A program made the translations under genes and the position numbers. Shown piece by piece: positions 44,903-51,653 of a stretch of 64,000 nt of DNA; the stretch's first letter is position 1, and each line of letters opens with the position of its first letter. The notes below the pieces were generated by a model. That model ran no database searches. It had not been told where the DNA came from and saw only the letters and a list, made by a program, of their open reading frames with translations. Location of the stretch: positions 124,001-188,000 of the forward strand of contig JAXLSZ010000009.1 in assembly GCA_046330315.1 (NCBI GenBank), given 5' to 3'. The DNA comes from JAXLSZ01 sp046330315 (GTDB lineage: Bacteria > Actinomycetota > Thermoleophilia > Solirubrobacterales > 70-9).

Positions 44903-45142
44903 TCAGACCTCGTGCCCGCCGGGATCGCCGCGGGGCGCCAGCGCGACCACGAGCCGGCCGTCCACCACCACGGCGGCCGGGTCTGCGACCAGGCGCGCCA
45001 GTTCCCGCTGGCTCTGCAGCGCGGGCCCGGCGAGCAGCTTCCAGGCCGGCGTCGGCAGGACCCTGGAGCGGGACAGCGGCTCGGGGCCGCGGTTGGCACG
45101 CGGCGGGGTCACCCCACCCCGCCTAGGTGCGCGCCGGCTCAC
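44903..45142 (-). CDS. small hypothetical protein
   Basis: 79 residues; stop TGA is one base before the next gene's GTG. The second half (LLAGPALQSQRELARLVADPAAVVVDGRLVVALAP) looks like a short alpha/beta unit. The start region is duplicated by a 49-bp repeat, so the true start is uncertain. No family recognised. Confidence 0.4.
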   Translation of the reverse strand: MSRRAPRRGGVTPPRANRGPEPLSRSRVLPTPAWKLLAGPALQSQRELARLVADPAAVVVDGRLVVALAPRGDPGGHEV

Positions 45143-45227
45143 GGACGGGCCGGCGCCGGCGGCCCGGCCGTGTGCGTGCGCGCCGGCTCACGGACGGGCC
45201 GGCGCCGGCGGCCCGGCTCGCGCCGGG
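45130..45227. repeat. 49-bp tandem duplication over a start region
   Basis: GCGCCGGCTCACGGACGGG occurs at 45131 and 45180. The CAC inside is the candidate GTG start of the small gene. Confidence 0.8.
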
Positions 45228-45344
45228 GTGTTGCGGGGTTCCGCTTCGGCTCTCGAGGCGCCCGCCGAGGCGTCGCCGGCTCCTCGACCGGCTCGACGAT
45301 GATCGTCCGCGAGGGGCCCGGGAGGGTGAGGGCGGCGGGCGCCG

Positions 45345-45674
45345 TCACGCCTCCTCCTGGAGTCCCAGGAGGGTTCGCCAAACCTCCGCGTAGCGGTGGG
45401 CCCGGTCGGGGCCCTGGCGCTCGGCGACCGCCGACTTGAAGTTCGGGTAGTCGATCTCCCCGGCGATCTGGGCTACCGCCGCGACCCACTCGGGCCGGGT
45501 CACGACCGCCCGCCAGCGGTAGTCCGCGCTTCGGTCCGAGTAGGGGCGAAGCGAGGGGATCAGCTCCCGGAGAGCCTCGATGTCCTCGCGCCGCCGCGCC
45601 CTGACGATCAGCTTCCCGGGCTCGCGACGGTGCTGCACGACGCTGTAGAAACCGCTTGTTGTGATCAGCCACAT
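45345..45674 (-). CDS. conserved hypothetical protein, WLxTxxGFYSVVQ type
   Basis: 109 residues from ATG 45674. Begins MWLITTSGFYSVVQHR, then a charged LIVRARRREDIEALRELIP and DYRWRAVVTRPEWVAAV, ending with IDYPNFKSAVAERQG...YAEVWRTLLGL. This pattern is found in many actinobacteria and beyond with no assigned function. It overlooks a divergent sigma-factor gene. Confidence 0.8.
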   Translation of the reverse strand: MWLITTSGFYSVVQHRREPGKLIVRARRREDIEALRELIPSLRPYSDRSADYRWRAVVTRPEWVAAVAQIAGEIDYPNFKSAVAERQGPDRAHRYAEVWRTLLGLQEEA

Positions 45675-45856
45675 GCCCACCGGGTCGGGTTGGCGCCGCA
45701 GTTCCTGACATCGCCACCGCTTCCCGCCTCCGCCGTTCCAGGTTGCGCCAAGAAGTTCCGTCCGGCACGATCGCTACGCTGATTTGTCTGGAGTTGGGGA
45801 GGTACGCTCGCCGTCAGGCCGAGCCGTCAACTTCCCGACCTGACCACGGGACCTGC

Positions 45857-46516
45857 TTGAGCTACGGACGGAAGAGCGGAAGCGACCTGCAGCGACTCGC
45901 CGACGACGGGTTGATCGGGGAGGTCCAGGCTGCCCGCGGGGCCGGCGACTCCGAAGCGGCCCGCCTGGCCCTCTCCGTCCTCCTCTGGCGGCGCTACCGC
46001 GACGTGGTCCGCCGGGTCCAGATCAAGGTCCCCGAGCGGGACGCCGAGGACGTCGCCATGGAGGCGCTCACCAGTGCCATCAAGTCCGCCTTCGACGGGA
46101 CCTCGGTCGGCGAGTTCGTCAACTGGCTGGCGACGATCACCGATCGCCGGATCGCCGACTACCACCGCAAGCGCTCCGACCGGCCCGAGGTCCCGCTCGC
46201 GCACGAGCACGGCGACGAGGAGGCGGTGCGCGGCGAGGAGCCCTCCATCGAGAACTTCAGCGACGATACCGACGAGCAGATCGATACCCGGGAGGCCGTC
46301 GAGCAGGCCCTTTCCGAGCTCGGAGAGGTGCACCGGATGGTCGTCGAGATCTACGTCTTCGAGGACCTCTCGGCGAAGCAGACCGCCCAGCGGGTCAACA
46401 TGTCGGAGAACCCGAAGCCCGACACCCCGATGACCGAAGCGAACGTGCACCAGATAGCCAAGCGGTTCCGGCAGCGGCTGCGCCGCCTGCTCGAGGACCC
46501 CTCCGGCCCCGGATAG
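45857..46516 (+). CDS. ECF-like sigma-70 family factor
   Basis: 219 residues from TTG 45857; an upstream start at 45743 is possible but adds Cys- and Arg-rich sequence unlike the family. Region 2 spans DSEAARLALSVLLWRRYRDVVRRV to FVNWLATITDRRIADYHRKR. Region 4 is LSELGEVHRMVVEIYVFEDLSAKQTAQRV...VHQIAKRFRQRLRRLL. An acidic linker joins them. It heads a cassette with an HTH protein, a repeat protein and an ImmA/IrrE protease. Confidence 0.8.
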   Translation: MSYGRKSGSDLQRLADDGLIGEVQAARGAGDSEAARLALSVLLWRRYRDVVRRVQIKVPERDAEDVAMEALTSAIKSAFDGTSVGEFVNWLATITDRRIADYHRKRSDRPEVPLAHEHGDEEAVRGEEPSIENFSDDTDEQIDTREAVEQALSELGEVHRMVVEIYVFEDLSAKQTAQRVNMSENPKPDTPMTEANVHQIAKRFRQRLRRLLEDPSGPG

Positions 46517-46518
46517 CG

Positions 46519-47169
46519 ATGGCCGACGTAGACAAGCTCTTCGCCGAATACGTGGCCGAGCACCGCGCCGGGGGCGAGGCGAGCCCACGGACATACCTGC
46601 GGCGGCTGGAGGGCACCGACCGTGATGAGCTCGCCGCCCTCATCGACGGCTACCTGGTCCGCTCCCCCGGGCGGGACTGGGACCCGGCCGGCTTCGAGGG
46701 CTCCACCGAGCAGCAGCTGGCCGCCGGGATCGAGCGGGCGTTCGGCGGGCGCTCGGGCATGTGGCCGGTGCTGCTGCCCAGGCTCCGCGAGCGCGCCCGC
46801 ATCAAGCGGGCCGAGCTTGTCCGGCGGCTGGCCGAGGCGCTCGGGGTCGGGTCGCAGCAGGAGAAGGTCGCCGCCTACTACCACCAGATGGAGCAGGGCC
46901 AGCTTGAATCGAAGGGGGTGGCGACGAGGGTGCTGGAGGCGCTGGCCGGGATCGTCGGCTCCAGCGCCGAGGCGCTCCGCAGCGCCGGCGAGCCGTTCGG
47001 CGAGGGCTCGGCGCCGAGCGAGGGGACGGTGTTCGCACGTCTCGCGGCCCCGCTCTCCGAGGAGCTCGGGCGTCCCGCCACCTCCGAGGGGACCTTACGG
47101 GCCTCACGCGCACCGGCGCCCGATGCAGGCCCTGACGAGGTGGACAGGCTCTTTACCGGCGGGGACTGA
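46519..47169 (+). CDS. XRE-like HTH protein with helical N-terminal domain, sigma-cassette member
   Basis: 216 residues, ATG two bases after the sigma stop. N-terminal DKLFAEYVAEHRAGGEASPRTYLRRLEG and RDELAALIDGYL form a helical module also seen in planctomycete-type regulators. A central helical segment (RERARIKRAELVRRLAEALGV, then VAAYYHQMEQGQLESKGVATRVLEALAGIVG in two parts) resembles a Cro/C1 helix-turn-helix. The tail is disordered. It may act as partner or anti-sigma-like regulator (inference). Confidence 0.65.
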   Translation: MADVDKLFAEYVAEHRAGGEASPRTYLRRLEGTDRDELAALIDGYLVRSPGRDWDPAGFEGSTEQQLAAGIERAFGGRSGMWPVLLPRLRERARIKRAELVRRLAEALGVGSQQEKVAAYYHQMEQGQLESKGVATRVLEALAGIVGSSAEALRSAGEPFGEGSAPSEGTVFARLAAPLSEELGRPATSEGTLRASRAPAPDAGPDEVDRLFTGGD

Positions 47170-47271
47170 GCAGGCCGCCGGCGCGTCGACGGCAGGGGGC
47201 GGTGCGGGGCGGCTGCAACCCAGCGCCCATGGGGTCGTCAGTGTCGCCCGCATCCGCGCGACACACTCCTC

Positions 47272-47721
47272 ATGACCCGCGGTCCCAGGCACGACCCCGT
47301 TGCCGTCTTCGCCTTCGCTCTGCGCGAGCGAGACTGGGTCCTCGCGGACCTGATCGCCCACTCCGCCGCCCGCAGCCCTGCGACCAGGCGGCTGCTCGCA
47401 AGGGTCGTCCTCGATCAATCGCGGGCCCGAGCGAGCCCCGCCACCCTGCGGGAGCTGAGCGGTTGGGCCGAGCTGAGCCGAAGGCTGGGGATTGCCAACG
47501 GAGGCGGAGACGACGAGAGCGCGGCCGCCGGCCGGCCCGCGGCCGGCGAGGAGGATGAGCAGATCCGCGATGGCGAGCAGGATCAGCAGATCTGTGCCGG
47601 CGAGCAGGATCAGCAGATCTGTGCCGGCGAGCAGGATCAGCAGATCCGCGCCGGCGAGCAGTCCGGCCACCGTCCCGGAGGGGAGACGCGGCGGGCGGGG
47701 AGCGAGAAGCGGCGGAAGTGA
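47272..47721 (+). CDS. repeat protein between the HTH and ImmA genes
   Basis: 149 residues. The N-terminal half, DPVAVFAFALRERDWVLADLIAHSAARSP then LARVVLDQSRARASPATLRE, is helical. The C-terminal half carries 9-residue repeats GEQDQQICA encoded by 27-bp DNA repeats. The stop overlaps the protease start (GTGA). No family recognised. Confidence 0.6.
   Translation: MTRGPRHDPVAVFAFALRERDWVLADLIAHSAARSPATRRLLARVVLDQSRARASPATLRELSGWAELSRRLGIANGGGDDESAAAGRPAAGEEDEQIRDGEQDQQICAGEQDQQICAGEQDQQIRAGEQSGHRPGGETRRAGSEKRRK
47541..47665 (+). repeat. 27-bp in-frame tandem repeat, about 4 copies
   Basis: Unit GGCGAGCAGGATCAGCAGAT plus seven bases; codes for GEQDQQ(I)(C/R)A. Confidence 0.85.
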
Positions 47722-48482
47722 AGCGAACCCGGAATAGGATGGCGCCAGCAATGCAGGACGAGGGATTCGACCGCGAGGCGATCGAGCGGCGGGCCGAGGA
47801 GGTTCTCGCCGAGGTGCCCTCCTACGTCTGGGACGGGGAGTCGATTCCCGTCCCGGTCGAGGACATCGTGGACACGGTCTTCGGGCTGCGCGTCTGCGAC
47901 GTCGAGGACATGACCGCCGCGCCCGGTTGCCCCGCGCTGGAGGAGGGCCAGTCGCTCTCCGGCCTCCTGCTCTCGAGCCGGGGGGAGATCTGGGTCAACG
48001 CGGAAGAGGCCAGGCAGTGGCCGCCGCGGCGCCGCTTCACGATCGGCCACGAGCTCGGCCACTGGGTGATGCACCGCACTGGCCAGCAGGCACTGTTCTG
48101 CCGCAGGGCGACGGTGGACCCGCAGGCGGAGGGCCCGGGGCTGCGTCGGAGCCCGGAGGTTGGAGAGGGACAGGGGCGCGAGGGCCCGGGGCTGCGCCGG
48201 AGCCCGGAGGCGGGCGCGGAGGGGAAGCCCGACGCGGGGCGGGGAGCGGGCGCGTCGCGAGTGCCCCCGGCGCGGCGAGCGTCCCGCCCGGCGGCCGATA
48301 CCCGGCCGCCCCTCCCGATCACCGAGGAGGAGGCGAACATGTTCGCCGCCGCCCTGCTGATGCCCGGCCGCCTGATCCGCCGCCACTACAGGGACTGCGC
48401 CGGGGAGTTCACGGAGATGTGCCGGCGCTTCGACAGCTCCGGCGCGGCGATGGGCCGTCGCCTCCACCAGGCGATCACCTGA
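47718..48482 (+). CDS. ImmA/IrrE-family metalloprotease
   Basis: 254 residues from GTG 47718 (GTGA overlap); ATG 47739 or 47751 are alternatives. The zinc site HELGH is at residues 111-115 in FTIGHELGHWVMH, and the second signature EEEANMFAAALLMP holds the third ligand. A disordered ~60-residue insert between them contains a duplicated EGPGLRRSPE unit. ImmA/IrrE enzymes cut repressors or regulators on stress; the neighbouring HTH protein is the obvious candidate target. Confidence 0.9.
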   Translation: MKRTRNRMAPAMQDEGFDREAIERRAEEVLAEVPSYVWDGESIPVPVEDIVDTVFGLRVCDVEDMTAAPGCPALEEGQSLSGLLLSSRGEIWVNAEEARQWPPRRRFTIGHELGHWVMHRTGQQALFCRRATVDPQAEGPGLRRSPEVGEGQGREGPGLRRSPEAGAEGKPDAGRGAGASRVPPARRASRPAADTRPPLPITEEEANMFAAALLMPGRLIRRHYRDCAGEFTEMCRRFDSSGAAMGRRLHQAIT

Positions 48483-48515
48483 CCCCCGGCCCTTCCTCAA
48501 TCCCGCCACCCCGTC

Positions 48516-48564
48516 GGCGAGAGTGAAGATAAGCATCGATGCGATGGTTTCGATCACTCTCGCG
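48516..48564 (+). repeat. H1 hairpin repeat, copy 6
   Basis: Arms GCGAGAGTGA / TCACTCTCGC. The only copy between genes on the same strand (ImmA end and TetR start). Confidence 0.85.
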
Positions 48565-48640
48565 AGCCTCGCCTCGGGGGCGCCGGCGCACGACTCGGGC
48601 GGGATCGCGGGTTGCGCAGAAGATTCGTCACCAATAGTCG

Positions 48641-48656
48641 AACTTTGAGTTACACT
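48641..48656 (+). promoter_or_regulatory. TetR promoter with AACTTTGAGTT palindrome
   Basis: AACT-TTG-AGTT (48641-48651) overlaps the -10 box TACACT (48651-48656), 6 nt before GTG 48663. This fits autoregulation of a leaderless gene. Confidence 0.5.
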
Positions 48657-48662
48657 TGGGCT

Positions 48663-49397
48663 GTGAGCGCCAACCGGACAAGCGCCTCCGCGCGGAGGCC
48701 GGGCCGCTCCCGTCGCGACCGCCATGCCTCCCGGCGGGAGCGTCGCCGGGCTCGCGAGCGGGCCATCGTCGCCACCACCCGCGCCCTCTTCGACGAGCGG
48801 GGCCGCCGCGACGCCCCCGTCGACGAGATCGCCCGCACCGCCGGGATCAACAAGGCGTTGATCTACCGGGCCTTCGACTCCAAGGAGGAGCTCTTCGTCC
48901 TCACCGTCACCGACTACCTGGCCGACCTCGAGGAGCGCTGCGCCCGGCTGATGGACACCGAGGACCCCGCCGACACCCTGCGTGGATGCCTCGACGCCTA
49001 CGCCGCCTTCTGCCTCGAGTACCCGGCCTTCCTGGACTGCTCGCTGGCGCTCATGCAGCGCCCCGCCGAGGAGCTTCGCGAGCTTGTCTCCGGGGCGGTC
49101 TGGCTGCGGTTGGGCCGGAGGATGGCCACCTGCCTGGGCCGCCTGGAGGCGATCCTCGAGCGCGGCCGTGAGACCGGCGCTTTCGCGATCGGCGAAGAGG
49201 CCGACTTCGTCGCCAACCGCATCTACGCCCAGATCCTCGGCACCATGCACCTCGCCCGGGTCGGCGTCGGCCTCCGCGAGGCCGCCCCCGGCGTCCCCCA
49301 GACCTTCGAGCTCGACCCCAACCGGGTCCGCGCCCTCTGCGTCGAGGACGCGCTGATGCTGGCCCGGCCCACCGGCTCCGCCGGGGAGGGCCTCTAA
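48663..49397 (+). CDS. TetR-family regulator
   Basis: 244 residues from GTG 48663, leaderless. A basic N-terminal extension precedes the helix-turn-helix (APVDEIARTAGINKALIYRAFDSKEELF). The ligand domain is all-helical with LDAYAAFCLEYPAFLDCSLALM. The stop TAA overlaps the first of three tandem start copies of the hydrolase (TAATG), so the two are one operon. Confidence 0.9.
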   Translation: MSANRTSASARRPGRSRRDRHASRRERRRARERAIVATTRALFDERGRRDAPVDEIARTAGINKALIYRAFDSKEELFVLTVTDYLADLEERCARLMDTEDPADTLRGCLDAYAAFCLEYPAFLDCSLALMQRPAEELRELVSGAVWLRLGRRMATCLGRLEAILERGRETGAFAIGEEADFVANRIYAQILGTMHLARVGVGLREAAPGVPQTFELDPNRVRALCVEDALMLARPTGSAGEGL

Positions 49398-49465
49398 TGA
49401 GTGGCCCGGAGGCCCTCCAATGAGTGGCCCGGAGGCCCTCCAGTGAGTGGCCCGGAGGCCCGCAC
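49397..49465 (+). repeat. 23-bp tandem triplication of the hydrolase start region (chained mini-ORFs)
   Basis: Starts at 49397 (ATG), 49420 (ATG) and 49443 (GTG). Copies 1 and 2 each encode MSGPEALQ and end at a TGA that overlaps the next start (ATGA, then GTGA). Each unit also has GGAGG. Confidence 0.92.
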
Positions 49466-50468
49466 GATCAGGATCCACGGCCGCGAGATCAACTACTTCG
49501 AGGCCGGCGAGGGACCCGTGCTGCTTCTCATCCACGGCATGGCCGGGACGCTGGAGAACTGGGAAGAGGTGCTCGAGCCGCTCGCTCGCCACCACACCGT
49601 GCTGGCGCCCGACCTGCCGGGCCACGGCCGCTCGCAGCCCGGCAGCGGGGACTACTCGCTCGGCGCCCTCGCCGCCGGGCTTCGCGACCTGCTCGTCGCC
49701 CTCGACCACGAGCGCGCGACCCTGGTCGGCCACTCGCTGGGCGGCGGGGTCGCGATGCAGTTCTCCTACCAGTTCCCGGAGGCGACCGAGCGGCTCGTTC
49801 TCGTCTCCAGCGGCGGCCTGGGGCCGGAGGTCAGCGCGATCCTGCGGGCCGCTGCCCTGCCGGGCGCCGATGCCTTCATCGCCACCACCTCGCGCGCCTC
49901 CCAGCGCGCCGGGGCGGCGATCGGGCGCGGCCTGGGGGCGATCGGGCTGCGCCCCAACCCCGACGTCGCCGAGGTCGCCCGCGGCTACGCCTCCCTCGCC
50001 GATCCCGGCCGCCGCGCCGCCTTCCTGGCCACCCTGCGCTCGGTCGTCGGCACCCGGGGCCAGCGCGTCGACGCCTCCGACCGTCTCTACCTCGCGGAGA
50101 ACCTCCCGGTGCTGATCGTCTGGGGCGAGCGCGACCCGATCATCCCGGTCCGCCACGGCCGCGACGCGCACGAGGCCATCCCCGGCAGCCGCCTCGAGGT
50201 CTTCGAAGACGTCGGCCACATGCCCCAGCTCGAGACGCCGGCCCGCTTCGTGCACGTGCTCGAGGCCTTCCTCGAGGAGACCGAGCCGGCCCGCTTCGAC
50301 CCCGACGAGTGGGGTGCGCGCCTCCATGGCGCCGACGGACCCGGCGCCGGGGACGCCGGCCGGCCCGGAGCCGCCCCGGGCACGGGGGCGAGCGACGGCC
50401 CCCGCGACACGGCCGAGGACGACGGCGCCCGCGACACGGCCGAGAGCGACGGCGCCCGGGCTGCCTAG
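49443..50468 (+). CDS. alpha/beta hydrolase
   Basis: 341 residues from GTG 49443, the only start copy in frame. Triad: Ser in LVGHSLGGGVAM, Asp in VWGERDPIIP, His in EDVGHMPQLE; LIHGMAGTLENW is the oxyanion loop. The last ~45 residues are a disordered tail with duplicated DTAE(D/S)DGA units. Likely co-regulated with the TetR gene; substrate unknown. Confidence 0.9.
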   Translation: MSGPEARTIRIHGREINYFEAGEGPVLLLIHGMAGTLENWEEVLEPLARHHTVLAPDLPGHGRSQPGSGDYSLGALAAGLRDLLVALDHERATLVGHSLGGGVAMQFSYQFPEATERLVLVSSGGLGPEVSAILRAAALPGADAFIATTSRASQRAGAAIGRGLGAIGLRPNPDVAEVARGYASLADPGRRAAFLATLRSVVGTRGQRVDASDRLYLAENLPVLIVWGERDPIIPVRHGRDAHEAIPGSRLEVFEDVGHMPQLETPARFVHVLEAFLEETEPARFDPDEWGARLHGADGPGAGDAGRPGAAPGTGASDGPRDTAEDDGARDTAESDGARAA

Positions 50469-50478
50469 GAACCCGCCG

Positions 50479-50994
50479 GTGAGCGCCATGAAAGTCGCAG
50501 TGCCCGACCGCCGGCCGCGAACCTTCTCCTCCCCGCGCGAGGCTCTCTCCGACCTCGCAGGAGTCCTGCGTCGCGCGCCGGCGCTCGCCTCCGTGTACCT
50601 GCGCGGCGGCCTGGAGCCTGAGCTCCGCGAGCGGGTCATGGTCGCCGTCAGCCGTGCCAATGCCTGCGGTGGCTGCACCGCCGTGCACGAGCGCTGGGCG
50701 CTTCGCTCGGGCGTCGGGCCCGAGGAGCTGGAGGCGATCGGGCTCGGCGATCTCGATCGGCTCGACGAGCGGAGCCGAGCCGCCGTCGTCTGCGCGACCG
50801 CGATGGCCCAGGCCCGTTTCCGCGGCCCGCTCCCCGCCGGCCCGGACGGGCCGCTCTCTCACCGCGATCTTGCCGCGGTCGAGGCTGTGGCCCGGGCGAT
50901 GTCCCTGGCCAACCTTTCGGTGAGCAGCGCGAGGGCGCTTCTTGGCCACCCCGCCCCGGTGCCGCCCCCGGGCCGCCCGGCCGGGCCGGACTGA
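50479..50994 (+). CDS. AhpD-like carboxymuconolactone decarboxylase protein with CxxC
   Basis: 171 residues from GTG 50479 (ATG 50488 also possible). The CMD core has ERVMVAVSRANACGGCTAVHERWALRSG split around the redox CGGC, with the His of the AhpD proton relay. Likely thiol-peroxidase-type activity. Last gene of the TetR-hydrolase operon. Confidence 0.85.
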   Translation: MSAMKVAVPDRRPRTFSSPREALSDLAGVLRRAPALASVYLRGGLEPELRERVMVAVSRANACGGCTAVHERWALRSGVGPEELEAIGLGDLDRLDERSRAAVVCATAMAQARFRGPLPAGPDGPLSHRDLAAVEAVARAMSLANLSVSSARALLGHPAPVPPPGRPAGPD

Positions 50995-51068
50995 CCCCGC
51001 GTTCTCCGCACGCCCGGAGGCCGACACAAGCGCCAGCGGTCGGAGGCCCGGCCGGCCGGCCGGCCGGG

Positions 51069-51140
51069 GCCGATCAGCCGCTGCGGCGCTCCGTTCCTCG
51101 ATGACCAGGACCGGGCCGATCAGCCGCTGCGGCGCTCCGC
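51069..51140 (-). repeat. 46-bp tandem duplication spanning the SRPBCC stop codon
   Basis: GGCCGATCAGCCGCTGCGG appears twice; the TGA stop is copied at 51074 and 51120 (real). Confidence 0.85.
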
Positions 51141-51566
51141 CTCCTTGATGCCGCCGTCGACCAGGCCCGCCACCACCCGCTTCGCGACAGCGAGCACGAT
51201 CCCCTTGCCGATCGGCACCGTCGGGGTCGTATCGACCGCCCAGGCGACCCGCGAGCCCTGGCGGCCCTCGACCTCGGCGGGCTCGATCGTCACCGTGCCG
51301 ACATGGTCCTCGAGCGGGGCCCCGGAGAGCATCCGGTAGCTGAAGCTCCGCGGCGGCTCGTAGGTGACCACCTCCTCGCGGACGGCCGGCCCGATCCCGT
51401 GCAGGACGCGGATCGCGCCCACCCCGTTGGGGGGCGGATCGCCCTCGCGCTCCAGTTCGACCCTGCGCAGGGGCGTGTAGTCGGGGAACGAGCGGTGGTC
51501 GGTGTAGACCTCGAAGACGGTCTCCGGAGGAGCGGTGGTGCGGCGAACGAGCGTGAAGGTGGCCAT
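51120..51566 (-). CDS. SRPBCC-family protein
   Basis: 148 residues. Polyketide-cyclase pattern: TLVRRTTAPPETVFEVYTDHRSFPDYTPL, then YEPPRSFSYRMLSG. A hydrophobic ligand-binding fold; ligand unknown. Leaderless start at ATG 51566, divergent from the beta-propeller gene. Confidence 0.85.
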   Translation of the reverse strand: MATFTLVRRTTAPPETVFEVYTDHRSFPDYTPLRRVELEREGDPPPNGVGAIRVLHGIGPAVREEVVTYEPPRSFSYRMLSGAPLEDHVGTVTIEPAEVEGRQGSRVAWAVDTTPTVPIGKGIVLAVAKRVVAGLVDGGIKEAERRSG

Positions 51567-51572
51567 GGCGCC

Positions 51573-51578
51573 AACCTA
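51573..51578 (-). promoter_or_regulatory. -10 box TAGGTT of the SRPBCC gene
   Basis: TAGGTT, then GGCGCC, then ATG 51566. Confidence 0.6.
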
Positions 51579-51641
51579 GAGGATCGGGGCCCGCGAGGCG
51601 CCCCGCCCTGGGGCGAGCGCTCCGAGCGGCCGCGATCCGTG

Positions 51642-51647
51642 TTGAAT
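51642..51647 (+). promoter_or_regulatory. -10-like box TTGAAT of the beta-propeller gene
   Basis: TTGAAT sits 6 nt before GTG 51654 and is used to choose that start among several in-frame GTG/TTG codons. Confidence 0.35.
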
Positions 51648-51653
51648 GTGGTC

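Noticed and set aside
47637..50678. 1013-codon open frame on - across ImmA, TetR and hydrolase
   Set aside because: Antisense shadow of high GC; no domain, and it passes through H1 copy 6.
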